A stretch of DNA of 64,000 bases, from positions 124,001 to 188,000 of the forward strand of contig NZ_JAIOAA010000002.1 of the NCBI RefSeq assembly GCF_019890675.1, read 5' to 3'. Origin of the DNA: Micromonospora sp. PLK6-60 (GTDB lineage: Bacteria > Actinomycetota > Actinomycetes > Mycobacteriales > Micromonosporaceae). The notes under the pieces were generated by a model. The model was not told the origin of the DNA, made no database searches, and saw nothing but the letters and a program-made list of their open reading frames with translations. Each line of letters begins with the position of its first letter. The first letter of the stretch is position 1. This document shows positions 1 through 9,552 of this stretch, one piece after another. A program made the position numbers and the translations under genes.

Positions 1-846
1 CGACGTCGCGTCCTCGGCGGCGACCACCTTGGCGTACACCGGGTCGGTGGCGATCTCGTCCGGGGAGAGGTTGCCCAGGTGCTGGTAGACCCAGTAGGAG
101 GCGAGCCCGCTGCGGATCCGCTCGGCCCACCAGGGCTGCTCGCGCATGTCGGCCCGCCACGACTTCGAGGTGTTCCAGTCGTCGATCACCTCGTGGTCGT
201 CGAAGATCATCACGCTGGGCACGGTGGAGAGCAGCCAGCGGATCTCCGGGTCGCGCCAGGACTCCAGGTAGAGCTTGGTGTACTCGTCGTAGCTGACCAC
301 CTGGGTCGCCGGGGCGTCCTTCGGCCGGCGCCGGCGCCGCTTGAGCAACTTGCGCATGGTCGGCGAGGTCTCGTCGGCGTACACCTGGTCGCCGAGGAGC
401 ACCAGCAGGTCGGGCCGGTCCGCCTGGTCGGGCGCGGCGATCATCCGCCGGGCGTACGCGTCCAGCGCGTCCGGGGGCAGCTTGCGCGACGTGGAGTGCT
501 GGGTGGTCTCCCGGCAGGAGCCGAAGAGCAGGCGGACCGGCTGGTCCCGGTCGTCGGCGGCCCGGGTCCGGATCACGCTGGGCGGGAAGTCCGCGCCCGG
601 CTCCGGCCAGGCGAGCTCCTCGTCGATCAGCACCTGGTAGCTGGTGGCGCTGTCCGGGGTGAGCCCCTCGACCACCACGATCGCGTAGTGGTGGTCGTAC
701 GCGGTGAAGGTGGGCGCGGAGCCGGTGGCGCCGTCGGCCGTGCGGACGGTGACCACCGCGGGCCCGCTGGTCTCCACCCAGACGGTCGCCCGCGTGTCCA
801 CCACCCGGCGCAGCAGGGGGCCGATGAGCAGGCGGGGACTGGGCAC
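1..846 (-). CDS. PhoD-like metallophosphatase, C-terminus cut by window edge
   Basis: Partial gene: the first 282 codons are present and the 3' end lies outside the window. The N-terminal ~90 residues look like the beta-sandwich domain that precedes the catalytic domain in PhoD-type phosphatases. The catalytic part shows the metallophosphatase signatures LLGDQVYADE near residue 150 and FDDHEVIDDWN near residue 212, the usual metal-binding Asp/His set. PhoD-family enzymes hydrolyse phosphomonoesters or diesters using Fe/Ca. No signal peptide or twin-arginine motif is visible, unlike classical secreted PhoD, so this is more likely a cytoplasmic PhoD-like hydrolase of unknown substrate. The GTG start is supported by GGAGGTG a few bases upstream. 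It is divergent from ftsY. Confidence 0.85.
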   Translation of the reverse strand, partial: MPSPRLLIGPLLRRVVDTRATVWVETSGPAVVTVRTADGATGSAPTFTAYDHHYAIVVVEGLTPDSATSYQVLIDEELAWPEPGADFPPSVIRTRAADDRDQPVRLLFGSCRETTQHSTSRKLPPDALDAYARRMIAAPDQADRPDLLVLLGDQVYADETSPTMRKLLKRRRRRPKDAPATQVVSYDEYTKLYLESWRDPEIRWLLSTVPSVMIFDDHEVIDDWNTSKSWRADMREQPWWAERIRSGLASYWVYQHLGNLSPDEIATDPVYAKVVAAEDATS

Positions 847-870
847 GACGCACCTCCGACGAAGATCGTT

Positions 871-876
871 TAGGGT
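871..876 (+). promoter_or_regulatory. Putative -10 element of ftsY
   Basis: TAGGGT matches the actinobacterial TANNNT -10 consensus in the gap between the divergent phosphatase and ftsY. A second, weaker element (CAGGAT, 980-985) lies 6 nt before the ftsY ATG and would give a leaderless mRNA. Both are read by eye only. Confidence 0.35.
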
Positions 877-991
877 CTCCTACCCGGCCGACGGTTGCGG
901 CACGCCTGCCGAACGTGAGCGTACCCGCAGGTTGTTCGCGTGCCGAGGCGGTGAGTGGGACGCCGTCGTCGGCATCTGACAGGATTTCGGC

Positions 992-2176
992 ATGACGGAA
1001 TACCTCCTCATCGCGCTCGCCCTGCTCGGCGTGCTGATTCTCGGTGCCATCGGGCTGGTGGTGCCCCGGTTGCGCCGGCGCCCGCAGCCGCCGCTGCCGG
1101 AGACGGAGGTCGACACCCGCGCCGAGGAGGACCTCGCCGGTCCACCGGTCGAAGCGGCGGAATCCGACCTGTCCACCGGGGTCCTGGTCGCGCCGCCGCC
1201 GGTCGTCGAGGCCCCGGCGCCGGCCGTCGAGGTCCCCGAACCCACCGCCGGCCGGCTGGTCCGGCTGCGCTCCCGGCTGTCCCGGTCGCAGAACGTCTTC
1301 GGCAAGGGCCTGCTCGGCCTGCTCAGCCGCGACCACCTGGACGAGGACACCTGGGAGGAGATCGAGGACAGCCTGATCACCGCGGACGTCGGCATCGACG
1401 CCACCCGCGAGGTCGTCGACCGGCTCCGCGAGCGCACTCGGGTGCTGGGCACCCGTTCCGGCACCGAGCTGCGCGCGCTGCTCGCCGCGGAGCTGGTCAA
1501 CGCGCTCGACCCCGCGCTGGACCGGTCGCTGAACGCCGACCCGAAGGTGGGCATGCCGGGGGTGATCATGGTGGTCGGGGTGAACGGCGCCGGCAAGACC
1601 ACCACCTGCGGCAAGATCGCCCGGGTGCTGATCGCCGACGGGCACTCCGTGCTGCTCGGCGCGGCCGACACCTTCCGCGCCGCCGCCGCCGACCAGCTGG
1701 AGACCTGGGGCGGCCGGGTGGGCGCCGAGACCGTCCGCGGCCCGGAGCGGGCCGACCCGGCCAGCGTCGCCTTCGACGCCGTCAAGCGGGGCATCGACAG
1801 TCAGGTCGACACCGTGCTGATCGACACCGCCGGCCGGCTGCAGAACAAGATCGGCCTGATGGACGAGCTGGGCAAGGTCAAGCGGGTGGTGGAGAAGCAC
1901 GGCCCGATCGACGAGACGCTGCTGGTGCTCGACGCCACCACCGGCCAGAACGGCCTGGAGCAGGCCCGGGTCTTCACCGAGGTGGTCAACGTGACCGGCG
2001 TGGTGCTGACCAAGCTCGACGGCACCGCCAAGGGCGGCATCGTGATCGCTGTGCAGCGCAAGCTCGGCATCCCGGTCAAGCTGGTCGGCCTCGGCGAGGG
2101 GCCGGACGACCTGGCCCCGTTCGAGCCCACCCAGTTCGTGGACGCGCTGCTCGGCACCGAAGCCGCCGGCGCGTGA
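992..2176 (+). CDS. ftsY: Signal recognition particle receptor FtsY
   Basis: 394 aa. FtsY is the membrane-associated SRP receptor that pairs its GTPase with Ffh to dock ribosome-nascent chains at the Sec translocon. Residues ~4-27 form one hydrophobic membrane segment, followed by an acidic, Pro/Ala-rich A region to ~90, then the NG domain. G-protein motifs are plain: GVNGAGKTTT near residue 195 (P-loop), DTFRAAA, DTAGR and TKLDGTAKGG. The N-terminal transmembrane anchor is typical of actinobacterial FtsY. Its partner ffh lies 11 kb downstream; in M. tuberculosis and Streptomyces ftsY, amt, glnB, glnD and ffh are close neighbours, so the intervening ABC/two-component genes are an insertion. 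Confidence 0.97.
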   Translation: MTEYLLIALALLGVLILGAIGLVVPRLRRRPQPPLPETEVDTRAEEDLAGPPVEAAESDLSTGVLVAPPPVVEAPAPAVEVPEPTAGRLVRLRSRLSRSQNVFGKGLLGLLSRDHLDEDTWEEIEDSLITADVGIDATREVVDRLRERTRVLGTRSGTELRALLAAELVNALDPALDRSLNADPKVGMPGVIMVVGVNGAGKTTTCGKIARVLIADGHSVLLGAADTFRAAAADQLETWGGRVGAETVRGPERADPASVAFDAVKRGIDSQVDTVLIDTAGRLQNKIGLMDELGKVKRVVEKHGPIDETLLVLDATTGQNGLEQARVFTEVVNVTGVVLTKLDGTAKGGIVIAVQRKLGIPVKLVGLGEGPDDLAPFEPTQFVDALLGTEAAGA

Positions 2177-2257
2177 CCGTAGGTGGGCACTGACCACCGC
2201 GCCTACCTCGGTTGGCGCGACCCCAGCCACTCGTCGCAGCGCCTCGGGAGACCGTAC

Positions 2258-3046
2258 GTGACGTCGCAGGAGATCCCGCTGCACGGCGGGAACGTGAGCA
2301 CCGTGGTCCGGGTGGGCGACACGGTACGGCGCAACGCCGGGCCGTGGACCCCCTCGGTGCACGCGCTGCTGCGCCACCTGGAGTACGTCGGGTTCACCGG
2401 CGCGCCCCGGGCGCTCGGCATGGACGAGCGCAACCGGGAGGTGCTGTCGTACCTGGAGGGGGAGTGCGGGGAATATCCGCTGGCCCCGCACTGGGTCACC
2501 GACGAGGCGCTGGTGACCGTGGCCACCATGCTGCGGATGTTCCACGACGCCCAGTACGGTTTCGTGCCGCCGCCCGGTGCGGTCTGGCGCTCGTTCGGGC
2601 CGCCCCCGCCGGACACCGAGGTGATCTGCCACCACGACGCGGCCCCGCACAACGTCATCTGGCGCCCGGACGGCACCCTCGGGCTGATCGACTTCGACCT
2701 CGCCTCGCCCGGCGCCCGGATCTACGACGTGGCGTACGCCGCCTGGACCTGGGTGCCGGTCTTCGCCGACCGGGACTCGATCACCCTCGGCTGGCGGCGC
2801 CCGGACCGGCCGCGCCGGCTGCGGCTGTTCGCCGACGCGTACGGGCTGATCCCCCGGGACCGGCACCGGCTGGTGCGCACCATCCGCAAGCGGATCGTCG
2901 ACCACGTCGAGGGCATCCGCCGGATGGCCGCCGCCGGGGAGCCGGCGTTCGTCCGGATCGTGCACAAGGGGCACCTGCGGCGCCCGATGCGTGATCTGCG
3001 CCTGCTCGACTACGAGCGGCAGCACCTGGAGTACGCGCTGCGCTGA
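2258..3046 (+). CDS. Aminoglycoside phosphotransferase-fold kinase-like protein
   Basis: 262 aa. It belongs by motif to the APH/choline kinase fold: CHHDAAPHNVIW (Brenner motif HxDxxxxN) near residue 124 and LIDFDLASPG (metal-binding DFD) just after. The substrate is unknown; most chromosomal members of this group are uncharacterised and an antibiotic-resistance role should not be assumed. I chose the GTG at 2258 because GGGAG lies 7 nt upstream; an in-frame GTG at 2183 would add 25 residues but has no ribosome-binding site. It follows ftsY by 81 nt and ends at a strong terminator, so it may be cotranscribed with ftsY. Confidence 0.8.
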   Translation: MTSQEIPLHGGNVSTVVRVGDTVRRNAGPWTPSVHALLRHLEYVGFTGAPRALGMDERNREVLSYLEGECGEYPLAPHWVTDEALVTVATMLRMFHDAQYGFVPPPGAVWRSFGPPPPDTEVICHHDAAPHNVIWRPDGTLGLIDFDLASPGARIYDVAYAAWTWVPVFADRDSITLGWRRPDRPRRLRLFADAYGLIPRDRHRLVRTIRKRIVDHVEGIRRMAAAGEPAFVRIVHKGHLRRPMRDLRLLDYERQHLEYALR

Positions 3047-3060
3047 GGCGTACCGGACCG

Positions 3061-3099
3061 AAAGGGTGGCCGCTTCCTCCCCGGAACGGCCACCTTTTT
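3061..3099 (+). terminator. Rho-independent terminator after the phosphotransferase gene
   Basis: Perfect 8-bp stem GGTGGCCG / CGGCCACC with a 14-nt loop, followed by TTTTT and preceded by AAA that can extend the stem. It isolates the ftsY unit from the amt operon. Confidence 0.9.
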
Positions 3100-3126
3100 C
3101 GTATTCCGCTGTCATGATCGGGGTCC

Positions 3127-3163
3127 GTCACACGCCGGAAACAACCTGTCACGTGTCGGAAAT
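3127..3163 (+). promoter_or_regulatory. GlnR-type operator upstream of amt-glnB-glnD
   Basis: The sequence reads GTCAC-n6-GAAAC-n5-GTCAC-n6-GAAAT, which matches the actinobacterial GlnR box (gTnAC-n6-GaAAc repeated twice) except that the middle spacer is 5 rather than 6. It is 115 bp before the amt start. In Streptomyces coelicolor amtB-glnK-glnD is a known GlnR-activated operon under nitrogen limitation, so this is very probably the GlnR site. glnR itself is not in the window. Confidence 0.8.
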
Positions 3164-3277
3164 CGAGAGGTGTCGGTGAAGGAAACAGCCGGCGACAAAG
3201 CTTCGGCCCAACCGGCGTACGGGCGACGCTGCCCCGGAAGCCGCGAAGGAGGGACCTTCACCTTTTAGGAGGCCAGC

Positions 3278-4654
3278 GTGCCTGAAGCACCGACGATCGA
3301 CACCGGGAACACCGCCTGGTTGCTGATATCGAGCGCGATCGTGCTGCTCATGACGCCGGGTCTGGCGCTGTTCTACGGTGGCCTGAACCGGTCCAAGGGC
3401 GTTCTCAACATGATGATGATGAGCTTCTCCTCGATCGGGCTCGTCAGCATCCTCTGGTTGTTCTATGGCTTCTCCGTCGCCTTCGGCGACGACAAGGGCT
3501 CGGTCATCGGTGACGTGGGCCAGTATCTCGGCACCAAGACCTTCATGGCCGAGACCGACCTGTGGGGCGAGACCGGCATCCCGCTCTACGTGTTCATGGC
3601 GTTCCAGATGATGTTCGCGGTCATCACCGTCGCGCTGATCAGCGGCGCGATCTCGGACCGGGCCAAGTTCTCCGGCTGGCTGCTGTTCGCCTTCGGCTGG
3701 GCCACCCTGGTCTACTTCCCGGTCGCCCACTGGGTGTGGGGTGGCGGCTTCATCGGCGCCAAGCTCGGCGCGCTCGACTTCGCCGGTGGCACCGCGGTGC
3801 ACATCAACGCCGGCGCCGCGGCGCTGGCCCTGGTGCTGGTGCTCGGCAAGCGGCTCGGCTGGCCACGCGAGCAGATGAAGCCGCACAACGTCCCGATGGT
3901 GGCGCTCGGCGCCGGTCTGCTCTGGTTCGGCTGGTTCGGCTTCAACGCCGGCTCCGAGCTGACCGCCGACTCGACCACCGCGATCGCCTTCCTCAACACC
4001 CAGGTCTGCACGGCCGCCGCCGTGCTCGGCTGGCTGGTGGTGGAGAAGGTCCGGGACGGCCGGCCGACCCTGGTCGGCGCCTCCTCGGGCGCCATCGCCG
4101 GTCTGGTCGCGATCACCCCGGCCTGTGCGTTCGTCGTCCCCTGGGCGGCGGTCCTGCTCGGCCTGGTCGCCGGCGCGGTCTGCGCCCTGGCGGTCGGCCT
4201 GAAGTACCGGCTCGGCTACGACGACTCGCTCGACGTGGTGGGCGTGCACTTCGTCGGCGGCTGGATCGGCTGCCTCTGGATCGGCCTCTTCGGCACCAGC
4301 ACGGTCAGCTCGCTGGTCAGCGACGAGGGCCTGTTCTACGGCGGCGGCGTGACCCAGCTCGGCGTGCAGGCGCTCAGCGCCCTGATCGTCACGGTCTACT
4401 CCTTCGGGGTGGCCTACCTGCTGGGCCTGGCGATCGAGAAGACCATCGGCTTCCGGGTCGCCAGCGAGGCGGAGGTCGAGGGCATCGACATCGCCGAGCA
4501 CGCGGAGAGCGGCTACGACCTGTCCCCGGCGGCCGGTGGCGGCTCCGGCGGCGCGTTCGCGATGGCCGGGATCGGCACGTCCGCCCCGGCGGGAGAGGGC
4601 AAGACGGCCCCGGCGGAGCCCGCCGAGCCGGTCAGCGAGAAGGTCGCCGGTTAA
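3278..4654 (+). CDS. amt: Ammonium transporter Amt
   Basis: 458 aa, first gene of the nitrogen operon. Amt proteins form trimeric channels moving ammonium across the cytoplasmic membrane. About eleven hydrophobic segments are visible, with the family sequence LFYGGLNRSKGVLNMMMM near residue 30, the HWVWGGGF pore histidine region near 150 and VGVHFVGGWIG carrying the second pore histidine near 323. The C-terminal ~60 residues are a cytoplasmic tail rich in Gly/Ala/Pro, longer than minimal Amt tails. The GTG start is set by TAGGAGG 7 nt upstream. It is followed by glnB after 24 nt, fitting the known regulation of Amt by PII protein. Confidence 0.96.
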   Translation: MPEAPTIDTGNTAWLLISSAIVLLMTPGLALFYGGLNRSKGVLNMMMMSFSSIGLVSILWLFYGFSVAFGDDKGSVIGDVGQYLGTKTFMAETDLWGETGIPLYVFMAFQMMFAVITVALISGAISDRAKFSGWLLFAFGWATLVYFPVAHWVWGGGFIGAKLGALDFAGGTAVHINAGAAALALVLVLGKRLGWPREQMKPHNVPMVALGAGLLWFGWFGFNAGSELTADSTTAIAFLNTQVCTAAAVLGWLVVEKVRDGRPTLVGASSGAIAGLVAITPACAFVVPWAAVLLGLVAGAVCALAVGLKYRLGYDDSLDVVGVHFVGGWIGCLWIGLFGTSTVSSLVSDEGLFYGGGVTQLGVQALSALIVTVYSFGVAYLLGLAIEKTIGFRVASEAEVEGIDIAEHAESGYDLSPAAGGGSGGAFAMAGIGTSAPAGEGKTAPAEPAEPVSEKVAG

Positions 4655-5017
<363 letters not shown>

Positions 5018-5030
5018 GAGGCAACCACCG

Positions 5031-7334
5031 ATGACCCCGTCGACCAGGAGCGACGCGTCCGGCACCCGCCCATCCGCCGACGCCGACCCCCTGGCCGACG
5101 GGGTCATCGGGCTGCCCGCCGGGATCGGCGCGGCGGCCCGCCAACGCCGGGCGGACGTCCTCGACGGCTGGCTGGGCCGGCTGCTGCCGCTCCCGCCGGG
5201 GGTCGCGCTGATCGCCGTGGGCGGGCTCGGCCGCCGGCAGTGCGCCCCCTACGGCGACCTGGACCTGGTGTTGCTGCACGCCGGCGTGCCCGGGATGGAC
5301 GAGCTGGCCCCCCGCCTGTGGTATCCGATCTGGGACGCCGGGCTGCGGCTGGACCACTCGGTGCGCACGGTCGCCGAGGCGCTCTCCGTCGCCCAGGACG
5401 ACGTCAAGGTCGCCCTCGGGCTGCTCGACGCCCGGTACGTGGCCGGCGACCGCGCCCTGGCCGATTCGCTGAGCCACACCGCCACCGACCACTGGCGGCG
5501 TACCGCGCTGCGGCAACTGCCCGCGCTGCGGGAGATCACCACCGCCCGCTGGCAGGCCCACGGCGAGCTGGCCTTCCTGCTGGAGGGCGACCTGAAGGAA
5601 GCCGCCGGCGGGCTGCGCGACGTGGGCATCCTGCGGGCCATCGCCACCGCCGGGATCACCGACGCGCTGCGCCCCGCCGTACACGCCGCCCACCGGCGCC
5701 TGCTCGACGTCCGCGACGCGCTGCACCGGCAGGTCGGCCGGCGGGTGGACCGGCTGCTCGCCCAGGAACGCGACGGGGTGGCCGGCCTGCTCGGGCTGGA
5801 CGGCGGGGACACCCTGCTGCGCCGGGTCGCCGGCGACGCCCGGACCGTCTCGCACGCCCTGGACGACGCGTGGCGGGCCGCCGACCGGCTCCGGTCCGGC
5901 CGGGGCCGGCGCGGCGCCGACGGCCGCCCGCTGCGCCGGCCGGTGGCCCGCGACGTCGTCGAGCAGGACGGCGAGCTGGTCCTCGCCCGGACCGCGATCG
6001 GCGCCCGCCCCGACCCGAGCATCTCGCTGCGGGTGGCCGCCGCCGCGGCCACCACGGGACTGCCGATCGCCCGCGCCACCTGCGAGTGGCTGGCCGCGTA
6101 CTGCCCGCCGCTGCCGGCGCCGTGGCCGCCCGAGGCCCGGGCCGCGCTGATCACCCTGCTCGGCGCCGGCCCCGGCCTGGTGGCCGCCTGGGAGACCTGC
6201 GACCGGTACGGCCTGGTCGACGGCTGGCTGCCCGAGTGGACCCGGATCCGCAGCCTGCCCCAGCACAACCCGGTGCACCGGTTCACCCTGGACCGGCACC
6301 TGGTGCAGACCGCCTTCGAGGCCAGCCGGCACACCCGCGACGTGGACCGCCCCGACCTGCTGCTGCTCGGCGGGCTGCTGCACGACATCGGCAAGGGGCT
6401 GCCGGGCGCCGGCCCGGACCAGCCCGCCGACCACAGCATCGCCGGCGCGCCGCTGGCGGAGGCGGTCGCCACCCGGATCGGGCTGGGCGACGCCGACGTG
6501 ACCCTGATCGGCAAGCTGGTCCGGCTGCACCTGTTGCTGCCCGACGTGGCCACCCGCCGCGACCTCACCGACCCGGTCACCATCGCCGGGGTGGCCGACC
6601 GGGTCGCCGACACCACCACCCTGGACCTGCTGCACGCGCTGGTCCGGGCCGACGCCGCCGCCACCGGGCCGGCCGCCTGGTCGGGCTGGAAGGGCCGGCT
6701 GATCGCCGAGCTGGTCGGCCGGGTCCGCACCGCCCTGGACACCGGGGAACTGCCCGCCCCGCCCGCGCCGGACCCGGCGCTGGTGGCCGGGCCGCTGCCG
6801 GCCGTACACCTGGGCGAGGACCGGGTGTCGGTGGCCGCGGCGGACCGGCGCGGCCTGCTCGCGACGGTGGCCGGGTGCCTCGCCCTGCACCGGCTGGAGG
6901 TCATCTCCGCGGACGCCGCCACCGTCGACGGCCGGGCGCTTGTCGAGTGCCGGGTGCAGCCCCGGTACGGCCTGGCGCCCGACCCGATCGCGCTCAGCGC
7001 CGACCTGCGCCGGGCGGTCTCCGGTGACGTCTCGGTCAACCAGCGGCTGCGGGGCCGGGCGCTGGCCGCCCGCGGCGCGGGGGCCGCGGCCCGGGTGGTC
7101 TGGCACCGGGCGGCGGCCACCGACGCCGTCGTGCTGGAGCTGCGCGCGGCCGACGCGGCCGGCCTGCTCTACCGGGTGGCCTGCGCGCTCGACGAGGCGG
7201 GCGCGCTGGTCCGGGCGGCCCGCATCGCCACCCTCGGCGGTGACGTGGTGGACACCTTTTACCTGGTGGGCGGCTGGCCGGCAGAGCCCGAGCGGGCCCG
7301 GCTGGAGGCGGCGGTGCTGACCGCCGCCGGGTGA
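5031..7334 (+). CDS. glnD: PII nucleotidyltransferase GlnD
   Basis: 767 aa, somewhat shorter than the ~890 aa enteric enzyme. It modifies and demodifies PII at Tyr51; the actinobacterial enzyme is known as an adenylyltransferase in Streptomyces. Domain order: nucleotidyltransferase with GGLGRRQCAPYGDLDLVLL (residues 64-82, catalytic Asp76/Asp78), a helical linker, an HD hydrolase domain with LLHDIGKG (His451-Asp452), and two C-terminal ACT domains (~600-670 and ~690-767) that sense glutamine. The start is the ATG with GGAGG 9 nt upstream, overlapping the glnB stop; longer in-frame extensions run inside glnB. It is the last gene of the operon. Confidence 0.94.
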   Translation: MTPSTRSDASGTRPSADADPLADGVIGLPAGIGAAARQRRADVLDGWLGRLLPLPPGVALIAVGGLGRRQCAPYGDLDLVLLHAGVPGMDELAPRLWYPIWDAGLRLDHSVRTVAEALSVAQDDVKVALGLLDARYVAGDRALADSLSHTATDHWRRTALRQLPALREITTARWQAHGELAFLLEGDLKEAAGGLRDVGILRAIATAGITDALRPAVHAAHRRLLDVRDALHRQVGRRVDRLLAQERDGVAGLLGLDGGDTLLRRVAGDARTVSHALDDAWRAADRLRSGRGRRGADGRPLRRPVARDVVEQDGELVLARTAIGARPDPSISLRVAAAAATTGLPIARATCEWLAAYCPPLPAPWPPEARAALITLLGAGPGLVAAWETCDRYGLVDGWLPEWTRIRSLPQHNPVHRFTLDRHLVQTAFEASRHTRDVDRPDLLLLGGLLHDIGKGLPGAGPDQPADHSIAGAPLAEAVATRIGLGDADVTLIGKLVRLHLLLPDVATRRDLTDPVTIAGVADRVADTTTLDLLHALVRADAAATGPAAWSGWKGRLIAELVGRVRTALDTGELPAPPAPDPALVAGPLPAVHLGEDRVSVAAADRRGLLATVAGCLALHRLEVISADAATVDGRALVECRVQPRYGLAPDPIALSADLRRAVSGDVSVNQRLRGRALAARGAGAAARVVWHRAAATDAVVLELRAADAAGLLYRVACALDEAGALVRAARIATLGGDVVDTFYLVGGWPAEPERARLEAAVLTAAG

Positions 7335-7409
7335 CCGTGCCGTCCCGCCCGCCGCCGTGCGCCGGCCCGTCCGTCGCGGCCGACCGGTTTCGGACCGCCC
7401 GCTCGTGGA

Positions 7410-7415
7410 TACCAT
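7410..7415 (+). promoter_or_regulatory. Putative -10 element, leaderless start of acyltransferase gene
   Basis: TACCAT ends 7 nt before the GTG at 7423, and no ribosome-binding site is seen. This spacing predicts transcription starting at the GTG. Confidence 0.45.
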
Positions 7416-7422
7416 CGGCCGG

Positions 7423-9552
7423 GTGACCTCACCGGCCCCGACCAGCACGCCCGCCTCCGGCACGCCCCCCGAGCCGGGTGCGGCGCGCCCGTCCGCCCCG
7501 GCGTTCCGGGCCGACATCGAGGGTCTGCGCGCGGTGGCCGTGCTGTCGGTGGTGCTGGCCCACGCCGGGGTGGCGGGGCTGGCCGGCGGCTTCGTCGGCG
7601 TCGACGTGTTCTTCGTGATCTCGGGCTTCCTGATCACCTCGCTGCTGCTGCGCGAGCTGCGGTCGTCGGGCCGGATCTCGATCCGGCGGTTCTACGCGCG
7701 CCGGGCGGTACGGCTGCTGCCGGCCTCGTCGGTGGTGATGGTGGCGACGCTGGCCGGCTCGTGGCTGTGGCTGAGCCCGCTCCGCTCCGCCGAGTACGCC
7801 TGGGACGGGCTGGCGAGCGCGTTCTACTGGGTAAACATCAGGATGGCGTCGACGGGGACGGACTACTTCGCGGCCGAGGCCACCCCGTCGCCGTTCCAGC
7901 ACTTCTGGTCGCTGGCCGTGGAGGAGCAGTTCTACCTGGTGTGGCCGCTGCTGATCCTGGCGGCGACGGTGGCGGGCCGGCGGCGGGGCCGGGTACGCCT
8001 GGTGCCGGTGGCCGTGGTGTTGCTGCTGCTGACCGTCGGGTCGTTCGCGCTGAGCGTGACGGAGACGCAGCGCAGTGCGCCGTGGGCCTACTTCGGGGCG
8101 CACACCCGGGCCTGGGAGCTGGGCCTGGGGGCGATGGTGGCGCTGGTCGCGGGGCGGCTGTCCCGGCTGCCGGGCTGGCTGGCGGCGGCGTCGACCTGGC
8201 TGGGGCTGGCCGCGGTGGTGACGGCGATGCTGCGCTACGACGAGTCCACCCCGTTCCCCGGCACTGCGGCGCTGCTGCCGGTGGTCGGCACGGCGCTGGT
8301 GATCGCCGGTGGCTGCGCCACGCCCCGGTTCGGCGCGGCGGCGCTGCTGGGCCGGGGGCCGATGCGGTGGATCGGGAAGCAGTCGTACGGCTGGTACCTG
8401 TGGCACTGGCCGGTGCTGGTGATCGTGCCGGTCGCGGCCGGGTTCAGCCCGTCGCTGCCGGCGAACCTGGCGCTGTGCGCGGGCGCGCTGGCGCTGGCCG
8501 CGCTCTCCCTGCGCCTGGTGGAGGACCCGGTCCGGCACCGGCGCTCCCTGCGCACCCGCCCGGTGCGCGGCATCGGCCTGGGGGTGGCCCTGTCCGGCCT
8601 GACCGCGGTGCTGGCCGCCGTGACCCTCGCCGTCCCGCCCGCGTTGAGCTCCGGCGGCAACGGCGCGGACCTCGGCACGGCGCTGGCCAACGCGACCGAC
8701 CCGCAGCGGGTGCTGGGCCGGTTCCTGGACGACGCCGCCGACACCCGGGAACTCCCGGCGAACCTGAGCCCCGGGCTGGCGGAGGCGACCGACGCCCGGC
8801 CGGAGATCTACGCCGACGGCTGCCACGTCGCCGACGCGCCCACCGCGCCGAAGCTGCCCTGCGCGTACGGGGACCTGACCTCCGACACCACCGTGGTGCT
8901 GCTCGGCGACTCGCACGCCGCGCACTGGTTCCCCGCGCTGCAGACGCTGGCCGAGGAGAACGGCTGGAAGCTGGTCTCGATGACCAAGGGCGGCTGCTCG
9001 CTCGCCGACACCCCGGTCTGGAACGGCACCCTCAAGCGGGTCTACCGGGAGTGCGCCCAGTGGCGGACGAACGTGCTGCGGGTCGTCCGCGACCTGCGTC
9101 CGGAGCTGGTGGTGGCGACCTCCCACGTCAACTTCGGCACCCCGGAGGGCGAGACCGAGGAGCAGTGGGTCGCCCGGTGGACCGCGGGCTGGGGGCGTAC
9201 CTTCGACGCGCTCCAGCGTTCCGCCGATCGGGTGGTCACCGTGGTCGACACCCCGAAGCTGGCGGCCGACGCGCCGGAGTGCGTGGCGCAGAACCCGCGC
9301 CGGGTGGACGCCTGCGCCACCCCCACCGACACCGCGCTGCGCCGTCCGGAGCTGCGGGCCGCCGTGCTGCGGCAGGCGGAGCAGCACGACGTGACCGTCG
9401 TCGACCCGGCGCCCTGGCTCTGCGAACGGCAGTGCCCGGTCATCCTCGGCAACGTGCTCGTCTATCACGACTCCGGGCACCTGACGACGCGCTTCTCCGC
9501 CCTGCTGGCCCCGCTGCTGGCCGACCACCTGCCCCGGCTGACCCGAGGGTAA
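7423..9552 (+). CDS. OafA/YrhL-type membrane acyltransferase with SGNH domain
   Basis: 709 aa. The N-terminal ~400 residues are an acyltransferase-3 domain with about ten membrane segments, starting with FRADIEGLRAVAVLSVVLAH (its His is the expected catalytic residue) and continuing with FFVISGFLIT. The C-terminal ~250 residues form an extracytoplasmic SGNH hydrolase-like domain: LLGDSHAAHW near residue 494 supplies the Ser, and YHDSGHLTTRF near the C-terminus supplies the Asp/His pair. Such fusions O-acetylate envelope sugars, peptidoglycan or secreted glycans; the substrate here is unknown. The stop codon TAA is the first three bases of a dispersed palindromic element (9550-9604). It sits outside the conserved glnD-ffh neighbourhood, as an inserted gene. 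Confidence 0.88.
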   Translation: MTSPAPTSTPASGTPPEPGAARPSAPAFRADIEGLRAVAVLSVVLAHAGVAGLAGGFVGVDVFFVISGFLITSLLLRELRSSGRISIRRFYARRAVRLLPASSVVMVATLAGSWLWLSPLRSAEYAWDGLASAFYWVNIRMASTGTDYFAAEATPSPFQHFWSLAVEEQFYLVWPLLILAATVAGRRRGRVRLVPVAVVLLLLTVGSFALSVTETQRSAPWAYFGAHTRAWELGLGAMVALVAGRLSRLPGWLAAASTWLGLAAVVTAMLRYDESTPFPGTAALLPVVGTALVIAGGCATPRFGAAALLGRGPMRWIGKQSYGWYLWHWPVLVIVPVAAGFSPSLPANLALCAGALALAALSLRLVEDPVRHRRSLRTRPVRGIGLGVALSGLTAVLAAVTLAVPPALSSGGNGADLGTALANATDPQRVLGRFLDDAADTRELPANLSPGLAEATDARPEIYADGCHVADAPTAPKLPCAYGDLTSDTTVVLLGDSHAAHWFPALQTLAEENGWKLVSMTKGGCSLADTPVWNGTLKRVYRECAQWRTNVLRVVRDLRPELVVATSHVNFGTPEGETEEQWVARWTAGWGRTFDALQRSADRVVTVVDTPKLAADAPECVAQNPRRVDACATPTDTALRRPELRAAVLRQAEQHDVTVVDPAPWLCERQCPVILGNVLVYHDSGHLTTRFSALLAPLLADHLPRLTRG

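Noticed and set aside
79-873. Plus-strand frame at the left edge
   Set aside because: The minus-strand frame encodes the clear PhoD-like motifs, and the plus frame has none.
2183-2257. Longer phosphotransferase start at GTG 2183
   Set aside because: The extra 25 residues are not family-like and there is no ribosome-binding site, whereas GTG 2258 has GGGAG at good spacing.
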